Origin: Planctomycetes bacterium TMED75
GTDB taxonomy: Bacteria; Planctomycetota; Phycisphaerae; Phycisphaerales; SM1A02
Length of the DNA stretch: 53,511 bases
Direction of reading: 5' to 3'
Assembly (NCBI GenBank): GCA_002171655.1
Contig: NHEC01000062.1
Coordinates: forward strand, 1 to 53,511
Below the pieces are notes generated by a model. It saw only the letters and a list, made by a program, of their open reading frames with translations. It had not been told where the DNA came from and did no database searches. This document shows, piece by piece, positions 41,293 through 49,683 of this stretch (position 1 is its first letter; the number at the start of each line of letters is the position of its first letter). The position numbers were made by a program, and so were the translations under genes.

Positions 41293-44200
41293 ATGAGCAA
41301 TGCATCCGAGCCAAATACCGACGTCCCGCAACTCGCCAAATCCTACAGTCCAGCGGACACCGAGGAGTCGGTCCGCCGTCTCTGGCGGGACAGCGACTGT
41401 TTTCATGCAGTTCCCCGAAGCGAAGGCGATCTTCGAGATCCCTTTACGATTCTGATCCCACCTCCCAATGTGACGGCAGCCCTGCACCTGGGCCATGCCT
41501 TCAACGGAACCCTGCAGGATGTGCTTGCTCGCTACCACCGTATGCGCGGTGCGAACACGCTCTGGATGCCGGGGACCGACCACGCGGGTATCGCCACCCA
41601 GTCGGTGGTCGAAAAGCGCCTGCTCCAGCAGGGCCGCACCCGTACCGATTTCACCCGGGATGAGTTCGTCGGGAAGGTTCAGGAGTGGAAGGACGAATAC
41701 GAAGCCACGATCGTCGATCAGTTGCGGACCATGGGGTGTTCCTGCGACTGGGATCGGCTGCGGTTCACCATGGATCCGGTGTGCGCTCGAGCCGTTCGCG
41801 AGGCGTTCTTCCGCCTCTTCAGTGATCGGTTGATCTATCGCGGCAAGAGGCTCGTCAATTGGGACCCCGCCACCCAGACTGCACTTGCTGATGACGAGGT
41901 CGAAATGCAGAGTGTGGCCGGACACATGTGGTACCTCCGATATCCTCTCGAGGATGGTTCCGGTCACGTCACCGTCGCAACCACTCGTCCCGAGACCATG
42001 TTGGGTGACACCGCAGTGGCGATGAACCCCCGGGATCCACGGGCCGAGGGACTTCGGGGCAAACGAGTGGTGCTTCCGATCGTGGGTCGGGTGATTCCGA
42101 TCGTCGAGGACGACTTCGTGGTGCTTCCCGCAGACCTCGCCCAAGCCGGTGAAGCCAGCGACCCCAAGGCCGCCTTTGCCACGGGGTTCCTCAAGGTCAC
42201 GCCCGCTCATGACCCCAACGACTGGGAGATCGGTCGGCGCCATGACCTGGATGTGATCAACATCATGGCACCGGATGGTTCCATCTCCCTCGAGCACGGA
42301 TTCGATGACCCCTCAGATGAAGCTCGGCGGTTTGCGGGTCGCTCCCGCGAGGAGGCTCGCATCGCGATCGTCGAGTGGTTCAAATCCAACGACCTGCTCG
42401 AGAACATCCGTGAGTACGAACATTCGGTGGGGCATTCCTATCGAAGCCATGTTCCGATTGAACCGTACCTCTCCGATCAGTGGTATGTCCGAGTGACCGA
42501 CGACCGACTCCGTGGTGCCGCACTGCGCGCCATGCGTCCGGAGGATTGTGATCAGATTCCCGAAGGCCTCGCGCCACGGTCCAATGCCCCCGGGGACGGA
42601 GGGCTGCGTTTCTTTCCCGATCGATACGCGCGGACCTTCCGAAGCTGGCATGAGAATCTTCGAGATTGGTGCATCAGCCGTCAGCTGTGGTGGGGGCATC
42701 GAATTCCGGTCTGGATCCGACTCGCCGAGCCCGATTCCGACACGGAATCAGCACTTCGATCAGCGCTCTCCGAAGCATCGGATCGTGGAGAGGACACCGT
42801 CGCCGTCGAGGGGCCCTGGTCACAAAGAGGGTGCGTGCACCACGCTCGATTACTTGCTGGTGGCTTGATCGAGGAGCAGGTCTGTCTGCCGGCGGTTGAC
42901 TCCGAGGAAGAACACTCACTGGTCGAACAGCTCCAATCAGATGGCTTCCAACAGGATCCGGACGTGCTCGACACCTGGTTCAGCTCAGCGCTCTGGCCGC
43001 TTTCGACCATGGGTTGGCCAGATCCCCAGCTTCATCCGGGAATGTCCGGCCTGCTGGAGACCTTCAATCCCACCAGTGTGCTGAGCACCGCCCGCGAGAT
43101 CATCACGCTTTGGGTCTCCCGAATGGTGATGTTCAATCGGTATTTCAACGAAGGTCGTCTGCCCTTCCATGAAGTGTTCGTTCACGCCGTGATTCAAGAT
43201 GGATATGGTCAGAAAATGTCGAAGTCCCTCGGCAACGGAGTCGATCCCCGGGACATCGTGCACACCCATGGGGCAGACGCCCTGCGATTCGTGCTGACCC
43301 AGATGTCCACGGACACCCAGGATGTTCGCTTGCCGGTGGACACCATCTGCCCACATTCCGGTCAGACCTTTGAGCCCAAGACGATCACCACGTCTGCGGG
43401 GCATCTGGTCGCGGCTCCCGTGCAGGTATCCCCCTCGGATTCCAACAAGTCCATGGTCACCCAGTACGGCGTGGCCTCCGGTACCGTCGAGGCAACCGAA
43501 GCACAACCCCTCGCCCGCAACAGCTCCAGCAAGTTCGACCTCGGGCGAAATTTCGCCAACAAGTTGTGGAACGCCACACGATTCGCATTGAGCACCCTGG
43601 AACGTGCGGAGATCTCACCCGCTGGTCCGGAAGTCTCTCTCGCTGAAGCCCCACTGATCGATCGGTGGATACTCCATCGCCTGCATCAGTCGTTGCAGAC
43701 GGTTGAGGGATCGATTGCTTCCTATCAGTTCAGCTCGGTCGCGGACGCGCTCTATGATTTCGCATGGCGTGACTACTGCGACTGGTACCTCGAAGCGATC
43801 AAGCCCACCGTCGGCGCGGATCCTCGTCAGTGTCAGGTGTTGCTGAGCATGACTGACGCATTGCTTCGCCTGCTGCATCCGGTGATGCCGTTTGTGACCG
43901 AGACACTCTGGCCGAACCTGCGTGCGTGTGGGAGTCGAGGGGTCGAGGGTCTGGTGCTCTCGGATTCGGAGATCCTCAGTCTGGCAGACTGGCCGGTCAT
44001 CGCCGACACGTATGCAGATCCAGAAGCGGACGCCCACTTCGCACGCGTACAGGCTCTGGTAGGTCAGGTCCGAACAATTCGCGGCGAACGCAACGTCAAT
44101 CCACGCAAGCGGATCACCATGCATGTTCCACCGCGCATCAGTGAATTCATCAGCACCTCCGGTGGAGTGGTCGAGACCCTCTGTGGCCTGGAGGCGGTGG

Positions 44201-44493
44201 TGCAGCTCGGAGCAGGGGCTCGCCCCGAGGATGCCGTGGCCCTTGCCTTTGAAGGTGAGGAGCTTCTGCTTGCTGGATTGCTCGATACTGCAGACCTCGA
44301 CCAGGAGCGGGTGCGCCTGAAAAAGCTCTGCGCCCAGAAAATCAAACAGATCGGTGGATTCGAGGGTCGGTTGTCCAACGAGTCCTACGTCCAGAAAGCC
44401 AAGCCTGAACTTGTGGCGGAGACCCGTCGACTGCTCGAGGAGGCTCGGGCTGATCTGGAAGCGGCCACTTCTGCACTCGAGAGGCTGGGTTGA
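41293..44493 (+). CDS. valS: Valyl-tRNA synthetase
   Basis: ValS charges tRNA(Val). The 1066-residue protein has the class I HIGH motif as HLGH (PPPNVTAALHLGHAF), the CP1 editing domain with TTRPETMLGDTAVAM and VTPAHDPNDWEIGRRH, the KMSKS motif exactly (641-645, GQKMSKSLGNG), the anticodon-binding domain (RNFANKLWNATRF) and the C-terminal coiled coil (LEEARADLEAATSALERLG). It carries about 62 extra residues (about 682-743) between the catalytic core and RNFANKLWNA, with an ICPHSGQTF pattern, where ordinary ValRS joins directly. A second insert stands near 500-535 (GPWSQRGCVHHA). The extra segments may be lineage-specific. Confidence 0.97.
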   Translation: MSNASEPNTDVPQLAKSYSPADTEESVRRLWRDSDCFHAVPRSEGDLRDPFTILIPPPNVTAALHLGHAFNGTLQDVLARYHRMRGANTLWMPGTDHAGIATQSVVEKRLLQQGRTRTDFTRDEFVGKVQEWKDEYEATIVDQLRTMGCSCDWDRLRFTMDPVCARAVREAFFRLFSDRLIYRGKRLVNWDPATQTALADDEVEMQSVAGHMWYLRYPLEDGSGHVTVATTRPETMLGDTAVAMNPRDPRAEGLRGKRVVLPIVGRVIPIVEDDFVVLPADLAQAGEASDPKAAFATGFLKVTPAHDPNDWEIGRRHDLDVINIMAPDGSISLEHGFDDPSDEARRFAGRSREEARIAIVEWFKSNDLLENIREYEHSVGHSYRSHVPIEPYLSDQWYVRVTDDRLRGAALRAMRPEDCDQIPEGLAPRSNAPGDGGLRFFPDRYARTFRSWHENLRDWCISRQLWWGHRIPVWIRLAEPDSDTESALRSALSEASDRGEDTVAVEGPWSQRGCVHHARLLAGGLIEEQVCLPAVDSEEEHSLVEQLQSDGFQQDPDVLDTWFSSALWPLSTMGWPDPQLHPGMSGLLETFNPTSVLSTAREIITLWVSRMVMFNRYFNEGRLPFHEVFVHAVIQDGYGQKMSKSLGNGVDPRDIVHTHGADALRFVLTQMSTDTQDVRLPVDTICPHSGQTFEPKTITTSAGHLVAAPVQVSPSDSNKSMVTQYGVASGTVEATEAQPLARNSSSKFDLGRNFANKLWNATRFALSTLERAEISPAGPEVSLAEAPLIDRWILHRLHQSLQTVEGSIASYQFSSVADALYDFAWRDYCDWYLEAIKPTVGADPRQCQVLLSMTDALLRLLHPVMPFVTETLWPNLRACGSRGVEGLVLSDSEILSLADWPVIADTYADPEADAHFARVQALVGQVRTIRGERNVNPRKRITMHVPPRISEFISTSGGVVETLCGLEAVVQLGAGARPEDAVALAFEGEELLLAGLLDTADLDQERVRLKKLCAQKIKQIGGFEGRLSNESYVQKAKPELVAETRRLLEEARADLEAATSALERLG

Positions 44494-44562
44494 GCCGGAC
44501 CCCCGCATTTTCCGTCCTTCGTGAATTTGATCATCACCCTCATCTTCCGAGTCTTCTGCAGC

Positions 44563-44568
44563 TACCAT
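44563..44568 (+). promoter_or_regulatory. -10 element of DUF1570 gene, leaderless GTG start
   Basis: TACCAT lies exactly 6 nt before GTG 44575. The ATG that overlaps it (44567) is in another frame. This case shows that the pattern also predicts a GTG start. Confidence 0.5.
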
Positions 44569-44574
44569 GAAAAA

Positions 44575-45702
44575 GTGCCTCTTCAGCGTTTCCATATCTG
44601 CAGTACGCTTCTCCTCCTCTTAGTTGGCTGCGGTAGTCTGCTCTCCGGCTGTCAGAAGGATGAGTTTCTCTCGCGGACATCCAGCGTCCCCGCCACGCCC
44701 AAGCTCACCAACCCCGGGGCGTCCTCTGCTGGTGCGGTCTCGGGCAATCCACTCTTCGTTCTCTCCACCCGTCCCTGGGATCCTCCGGTCGATGTCGGAC
44801 CAACCGGTTCATTGGTCACCACGCCGCATTACGCATTGCATTCGACGCTTGAGGACGGCTGGCTGTCTGAAAAGATGCCGGCTTATCTTGAAAGCGCCCT
44901 GGAGCACTATCGAACCGCGATCATCGAACTACCCCTGCCCGACACTTCCATGGAGACCTACATCCTCGGGGAGCGTGCCCAGTGGCAGGCATTCACGCGC
45001 AAGCTGCTTCCGGGCGAGGCCGGGCTCTACCTGTCTCTAGGCAAGGGGGGATTCACCACCCGTGGTCGGGCGGTGCTCTACGACATTGGCCGCTGGGACA
45101 CCCTCTGCATCACCGCCCATGAAGGATGGCATCAGTTCTGTCAGAACACCTTCAAGGAAAGTCTGCCGGCCTGGATGGACGAGGGAATCGCCACCTACAT
45201 GGAAGGTTGCCGGTTTGAACGCGCCTACGACATCCCTCGCTTCATGCCCTGGCGGAATTTCGAGCGATTCAACGAATTGCGAAGCTGCTATCGCAATCGG
45301 GAACTGATTCCACTGCCCGAACTGCTGACCCGGTCGCCCGAATATTTTCTCCAGCAGGGAACCGATGAGCTGCTGGGCTACTACGCGCAGGTGTGGGCGT
45401 TGACCCACTTCTTCATGGAGGCCGAGGGCGGACGATATCGACCGGCCATGGAAGCCGCACTTCGAGACGCCTACAAAGGTGAACTCGGCCGCACGCTCAT
45501 CGAATCTCCGCGGCTGGGCTCGATCACCAACCGCCGACGGGCGGCCAAGGGGGCACGAGGGCTTGCGGTCACGGTGGTCTATTTCAACCCCGATCTTGAA
45601 GAACTGCAGGCTCAATTCGACACGTTTCTGGCCCAGGTGGTGGCACGTGGAAGCGGCAACTACATCGCTCGCGGTCGCTCGCCTCTTCCAGAATCCCCCT
45701 AG
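44575..45702 (+). CDS. DUF1570-type lipoprotein with gluzincin-like HExxH motif
   Basis: The 375-residue protein has a leader ending in LLSGC (a lipobox), a linker of about 35 residues, and a domain resembling the planctomycete DUF1570 family. Residues 182-186 read HEGWH (HExxH), and DEGIATYME follows with E203 as a likely third zinc ligand, so it may be a zinc peptidase. The domain then shows YYAQVWALTHFF, found in relatives. I chose GTG 44575 because TACCAT lies 6 nt before it and it leads straight into the signal peptide (RFHICSTLLLLLVGCGSLLSGC). A second cysteine in LVGC makes the exact cleavage point uncertain. Its 3' end overlaps the convergent GGCT gene by 4 bp. Confidence 0.82.
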   Translation: MPLQRFHICSTLLLLLVGCGSLLSGCQKDEFLSRTSSVPATPKLTNPGASSAGAVSGNPLFVLSTRPWDPPVDVGPTGSLVTTPHYALHSTLEDGWLSEKMPAYLESALEHYRTAIIELPLPDTSMETYILGERAQWQAFTRKLLPGEAGLYLSLGKGGFTTRGRAVLYDIGRWDTLCITAHEGWHQFCQNTFKESLPAWMDEGIATYMEGCRFERAYDIPRFMPWRNFERFNELRSCYRNRELIPLPELLTRSPEYFLQQGTDELLGYYAQVWALTHFFMEAEGGRYRPAMEAALRDAYKGELGRTLIESPRLGSITNRRRAAKGARGLAVTVVYFNPDLEELQAQFDTFLAQVVARGSGNYIARGRSPLPESP

Positions 45703-46142
45703 TGGTCATTGCTCGACCAGGCCTCTGACAGCGCTTCGATCCGAGACGCGGCAGCCTCGCCGAGTTCCCGCCTCGCCGCGGCGGCCACTCGTTCGGCATA
45801 TTCGGCGTGCAAGAGGCCGGGACCAGAATTGGCTCCCACGTACACCAGTGCGTCGATGGGGTCGCCTTGCTGAGGATCCACACGCCGGGTCTCGTGCACG
45901 TAGAGTCCCTGGTCAACTTCTTCGTAAAGATCGAGTGCGACCAGGTGCTCCTCGCGAAGCTTCCAGAGCAGTCCCTCGGTTTGTTCACCCTCGGCGGGAG
46001 TGATTGAAAGCCAGCCCTCCCGCATGGATACCACCCGGTGATCGGCCAGGGAGGCCCGGTCGAGAACCTGGGCGTTCGGACATCGCCCAAGCATCGCCCT
46101 GCAATCGAGATTCGCCCCGTACGCGAAGTAGTTGACGCTCAC
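45699..46142 (-). CDS. Gamma-glutamylcyclotransferase-like (AIG2/GGCT fold) protein
   Basis: The 147-residue protein opens with VNYFAYGANLDCRAML, the substrate loop of this fold, and has LDLYEEVDQGLYVHETRRV, where an acidic residue of the EE pair is the likely general base. The family forms 5-oxoproline from gamma-glutamyl compounds. Length and motifs agree with the bacterial AIG2-like members. It is the second gene behind the alpha/beta hydrolase, whose stop overlaps its start by 4 bp (ATGA). Confidence 0.83.
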   Translation of the reverse strand: MSVNYFAYGANLDCRAMLGRCPNAQVLDRASLADHRVVSMREGWLSITPAEGEQTEGLLWKLREEHLVALDLYEEVDQGLYVHETRRVDPQQGDPIDALVYVGANSGPGLLHAEYAERVAAAARRELGEAAASRIEALSEAWSSNDH

Positions 46143-46915
46143 GAATCCACTCCCAGGTGCCTGGCAAGAAACGAGACCTGGCGATCCTTGGCATCCCCGC
46201 TGAACTGTCCGAAACCCGAGTGTTCGTGCGGTGCTCCGGTCGGTCGCTGGTAGACATGGAAATCGATCAAATTCGGATCAGGGTACCGTTCGCGAAGGGC
46301 ATCGATGAAGAAGCGTTGTCCATCCACGTCGACCCATTCATCCAAAAGATTGTGCAAAGCGAGCAGGGGGACCGGTCGCCAGTCCTGGAGGTGGTGGATC
46401 GGATCCAGTCTGGCCACCCGAGCGGGGTCCGCAAGGATGCTTGACGCTCGGTAGGCGAGGTTGCCGGTGGTCGCTTCGACACAGATCGCCGCGAATGGAT
46501 GGTCGGTGCAGCATCTGATCAGCGAAGCCATGCCGCCCGCGCTGATTCCGCCGATCGCAATACGTGCCGGGTCGATTCCCTCGATTTCAACCAGCTCGGC
46601 GAGTACTCCAGCGAGTTCCTGCACCATCTGTTCGACCACCGGCAGCACGGCGGCTGGCTCGTGGAGTGTTTCATCGAATCGTTCCCCATGCCCGGGCAGA
46701 TCCAGCGAGCAGGATGCGATTCCCCGACGCAGCAGTCGAAGGAATCGTCCGGAATCCAGCTCCTTGTGTGCGGTACGCCCGTGCATCCACAGCAGCAGGG
46801 GAGCCGGGACTTCTCTGGCTTCGGGAACCACCAGCAAGGCGGGCACATCTTCGCCCAGGCGCACCTGTCGTGCGTTCTTGCGAAGTTCAGAGTGCAGGCT
46901 TCCGAATTCTGGCAT
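46139..46915 (-). CDS. Alpha/beta hydrolase (prolyl-oligopeptidase-like esterase)
   Basis: The 258-residue protein shows the alpha/beta hydrolase motifs in order: oxyanion-hole LLLWMHGRTAHK, CSLDLPGHGER, the nucleophile elbow GGISAGGMAS, the acid in NLLDEWVDV and the histidine in HEHSGF. The HGRTAHKE pattern recalls dienelactone-hydrolase-type or acetyl-esterase members. Substrate unknown. TAGGAT (46922-46927, minus strand) lies exactly 6 nt before the ATG, so the message is predicted to be leaderless. It is followed by the GGCT-like gene in the same unit. Confidence 0.87.
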   Translation of the reverse strand: MPEFGSLHSELRKNARQVRLGEDVPALLVVPEAREVPAPLLLWMHGRTAHKELDSGRFLRLLRRGIASCSLDLPGHGERFDETLHEPAAVLPVVEQMVQELAGVLAELVEIEGIDPARIAIGGISAGGMASLIRCCTDHPFAAICVEATTGNLAYRASSILADPARVARLDPIHHLQDWRPVPLLALHNLLDEWVDVDGQRFFIDALRERYPDPNLIDFHVYQRPTGAPHEHSGFGQFSGDAKDRQVSFLARHLGVDS

Positions 46916-46972
46916 CCCACCATCCTATGCGTTCGGGCGACACCAGATGCGCTCAGCGCATAGGATCCAAAC
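46916..46972. promoter_or_regulatory. Divergent promoter region, hydrolase and rsmD
   Basis: TAGGAT stands exactly 6 nt before ATG 46915 on the minus strand (46922-46927) and exactly 6 nt before ATG 46973 on the plus strand (46961-46966). The two -10 elements are identical. Both occur within a wider CATAGGAT context. Confidence 0.6.
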
Positions 46973-47563
46973 ATGCTGAAGATACTTGGTGGTGAATTTC
47001 GCCGGCGCCAGCTGATGGCCCCTCCTGATCGTGAACGGTCCAGACCGATGCCCGCTCGCGTGAAGGAATCCTTGTTCAACCTTCTTCGCGGTTGGTTCGA
47101 GGAGGGTCGGATACTCGATCTCTTCGCCGGAATCGGAACCATGGGACTGGAGGCGGTCAGCCATGGCGCCACCGATGTGGTGATGGTCGAACAGGATCGA
47201 GAGGTTCATGCGATTCTGGAGTGGAACATCAAGGAACTTGGCTGCGAAGATCGCTGCCGGGCGGTTCGAATCGATGCCCTCGGCCCGACCGCACTTGCCC
47301 AGGCGCCAAGTCCGGTGGACATCGTCTTCATCGATCCGCCCTACCTCGCGATGGGTGATGTCGCCCATCGGACAGCAGTTCTCGAGCAGCTCGTGCGCCT
47401 CGAACCGGTGCTTGCCGACAAGGCGTGGATCGTGCTTCGTACCCCGGCTCCGCTCAGTGACGCAGAAGCCTCGATTGCCGCCTACCAGGGGCCCGAACTG
47501 CATGAATACGGTGAGGACATGTTCGTCTATCTCTACTTCCACGATCGCACGACGGTCAACTGA
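46973..47563 (+). CDS. rsmD: 16S rRNA (guanine(966)-N2)-methyltransferase RsmD
   Basis: RsmD methylates G966 of 16S rRNA using S-adenosylmethionine. The 196-residue protein has the family start ILGGEFRRRQLMAPP, RPMPARVKESLFNLL, motif I ILDLFAGIGTMGLEAVSHGA, the catalytic DPPY, and a typical length. TAGGAT, 6 nt before the ATG, gives a leaderless start. The next gene begins 17 nt after its stop. Confidence 0.95.
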   Translation: MLKILGGEFRRRQLMAPPDRERSRPMPARVKESLFNLLRGWFEEGRILDLFAGIGTMGLEAVSHGATDVVMVEQDREVHAILEWNIKELGCEDRCRAVRIDALGPTALAQAPSPVDIVFIDPPYLAMGDVAHRTAVLEQLVRLEPVLADKAWIVLRTPAPLSDAEASIAAYQGPELHEYGEDMFVYLYFHDRTTVN

Positions 47564-47580
47564 CCGAATGGAATCCTCGC

Positions 47581-48867
47581 ATGCTGGTGTTTCATTGGTC
47601 GCTCATACTCTGTCTGCAGGCCTCGCCCGTCGAACCCTTGAACGCTTCGGACTCCATGGAGTCGATGCCTCCGAAACTGGAAGTGATTCTCGAAGAGGGC
47701 TCCAAGCTCCTCATCGGCGTCCAGGAGGGGCTTGAGGATTCGGAATGGCCGTACGAGGGTGTCTATCGGGTCCGGGCTCAGGAGTCGGATCCCGTCGAGC
47801 TGGTGAAACGACGCAGCGCGATTCCCATCGGTTACCGAGTGGGGGGGACCTCGATCTGTGCCCAGGCGATCTTTCAAGCACCCGGCTTCAAGAATCAAGA
47901 ACTGGCGGTGGAAGCCATCCGCAAGGCGGTTGGTTTCGTCTGCTCAATGACCACCGATCCCCGCATGTCGCCGACCGCCTACTCTGGTGGGTACGACGTC
48001 CGGGGCTGGGGGTACATCTACGCGCTTCGAATGCTCCTGGCACTTCGTGCGGAGTCCTGCGTGCCTGAGGGAATGGAACAGGTCGTCGACGACGTCATCC
48101 GCTGGTCGATCGCAGCGTTGGATACGATCGAGATTCCACAAGTGGGGGGGTGGAACTACGCGAGGCGTGGTGCCGCCGACGAGGCGTCTCCGACCTCCCC
48201 CTTCATGACCGCACCCGCACTGATCGCGCTCTACGAGGCGCGTGCGCAGGGGTTCACCGTCGAGGAGTCTATGGTCGAGCGCGCGCTGGCTGGTCTCAAG
48301 CTCTGCGTCGCGCCGGATGGGTACGTCGCATACTCGGCGCGCAGGCCCACTCAAGACGATCCGGGTCAGATTCCTGGCGCAATCGGGCGTATGGTCTCGG
48401 CAGAAAGTGCGCTGCTGCTGGGTGGCGTGGGTGCCTCCGAGCGGGTGCGTCTGGCAGTGGACGCCTTCCTGCGTGATTGGCGAGCGCTTGAAGCACGCCG
48501 TCGTAAAACCGGTACCCACACCCCTCCCTACGGAGTCGCCCCGTACTACTTCTTCTATGGTTTCGCGGCCGCGGCGGATGCCATCGAACTGCTGCCATCC
48601 GAGGAGCGCGGTCCACTTCGCACGCGCCTGGCCGACATACTGATGGAGATCCGTGAGCCCGATGGTTCATGGAATGATCGGATCTTCGAGCGTTCCCGGG
48701 CATTTGGAACCGCCATGACCATGCATGCGTTGCAGGCTCCGTGGCTGCCTCCGGCTTCTCAATGGGTCCCTGCTCCGGAATCGGCCACGGAGCTCGCCAC
48801 GCCCGCCAGTCCGCTCAACGAGCCAACAGTCGAACCAGCGCCAGATCTTCCTGAGTCGTCACCTTGA
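47581..48867 (+). CDS. Secreted prenyltransferase/squalene-cyclase-fold protein
   Basis: The 428-residue protein begins with a short hydrophobic leader (LVFHWSLILCLQASP) and consists of alpha-alpha barrel repeats of the terpene cyclase/prenyltransferase type, with QVGGWNY, ALAGLKLCVAPDGYVAYSARR and EPDGSWND as the QW-like segments. The Asp-rich catalytic DxDD of squalene-hopene cyclase is not seen, so a binding role is likely. Such proteins are frequent in planctomycetes. The tail is rich in Pro and Glu. The last 53 bp overlap ispD on the other strand. Confidence 0.75.
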   Translation: MLVFHWSLILCLQASPVEPLNASDSMESMPPKLEVILEEGSKLLIGVQEGLEDSEWPYEGVYRVRAQESDPVELVKRRSAIPIGYRVGGTSICAQAIFQAPGFKNQELAVEAIRKAVGFVCSMTTDPRMSPTAYSGGYDVRGWGYIYALRMLLALRAESCVPEGMEQVVDDVIRWSIAALDTIEIPQVGGWNYARRGAADEASPTSPFMTAPALIALYEARAQGFTVEESMVERALAGLKLCVAPDGYVAYSARRPTQDDPGQIPGAIGRMVSAESALLLGGVGASERVRLAVDAFLRDWRALEARRRKTGTHTPPYGVAPYYFFYGFAAAADAIELLPSEERGPLRTRLADILMEIREPDGSWNDRIFERSRAFGTAMTMHALQAPWLPPASQWVPAPESATELATPASPLNEPTVEPAPDLPESSP

Positions 48868-49567
48868 TGTTGCGCGCTTCGCCTTCCACCACCACCACCG
48901 GCTGGCCCAGCTGTTCGATCAGCATCGCGTCATCGGTGGCCCCGTCGATCGAGTCCTGTGCGTAGGCCCGTTCGAGGAGGCTTCGTTCGAAGACCTGAGG
49001 GGTCTGGATCGCCACCACGCGCTCACGGGAAACGGTTTCCTCGACCAAGTGAGCGCTGGGCGCACCGTCGAGTTGATCGGCCCCACCCAGAATGGCGTCT
49101 GCAATCGCCTCGTCCTCGGCGGCACGCACCGGTTCCACTCCGACTCGCTTGAGGGTACTGGACACTCTGACGCCCGGAATCACCGCGGGATGGACTCGTG
49201 CGGCGTCGAGGACGCGGTCCAGCAGTTCCGGGCTTACGTTCGGTCGAGCGGCATCGTGCACTGCAACGTGGGTGATCTCCTGATCGATCTCATTGAGTGC
49301 ATTTCGCACACTTTCCCATCGTTCGGTTCGGCCACCCGGAACGATCCGAGCTCCGTGAAAGCTCAGCTGTGCTCCAAAGCGACTCTTGAATCCATCGAGG
49401 TCGTCGGGTGGAGCGGCCACGATGACCGATCGTGTCTCCGATCGCTTGACGAATGCTTCGACCGCTCGCAGGAGAATCGCCCGACCCCCAAGGTCCTGGG
49501 ACAGCTTGTCCCCGAAACCAAACCGAGTGGAGCCACCTGCAGCGGGAATGATCACGGCCAGATTCAT
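48815..49567 (-). CDS. ispD: 2-C-methyl-D-erythritol 4-phosphate cytidylyltransferase
   Basis: IspD links CTP to methylerythritol phosphate in the non-mevalonate isoprenoid pathway. The 250-residue protein has VIIPAAGGSTRFG (nucleotide-binding loop), K21 in GFGDKLSQ, VHDAARPNVSPELL, AIQTPQVF, ATDDAMLIEQLG and the closing RNIKVTTQEDLALV. All key residues are present. TACCCT on the minus strand (49575-49580) is 7 nt before the ATG. It runs into the preceding gene's coding sequence by 53 bp. ispF is not adjacent. Confidence 0.95.
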   Translation of the reverse strand: MNLAVIIPAAGGSTRFGFGDKLSQDLGGRAILLRAVEAFVKRSETRSVIVAAPPDDLDGFKSRFGAQLSFHGARIVPGGRTERWESVRNALNEIDQEITHVAVHDAARPNVSPELLDRVLDAARVHPAVIPGVRVSSTLKRVGVEPVRAAEDEAIADAILGGADQLDGAPSAHLVEETVSRERVVAIQTPQVFERSLLERAYAQDSIDGATDDAMLIEQLGQPVVVVEGEARNIKVTTQEDLALVRLLAR

Positions 49568-49683
49568 GTCGGTGAGGGTAGCGACTTCCTGCGTTCAGCG
49601 TTCTGAACCCTGACCTCCGGCGATCGAGGGCCCGGGGCCCGACGCTGCAACCCCGAGATCCTGCTTCCGATAGCATGGTCTGA
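49568..49683. promoter_or_regulatory. Divergent promoter region, ispD and hslV
   Basis: TACCCT (49575-49580, minus strand) is 7 nt before the ispD ATG. TAGCAT (49671-49676, plus strand) is 7 nt before the hslV ATG. Nothing else is apparent in the remaining bases, which are GC-rich with a palindromic CCCGGGGCCC near 49630. Confidence 0.45.

Noticed and set aside
44521-44574. Earlier GTG start for the DUF1570 gene
   Set aside because: It places 18 extra residues before a good signal peptide, and lies upstream of the -10 element.
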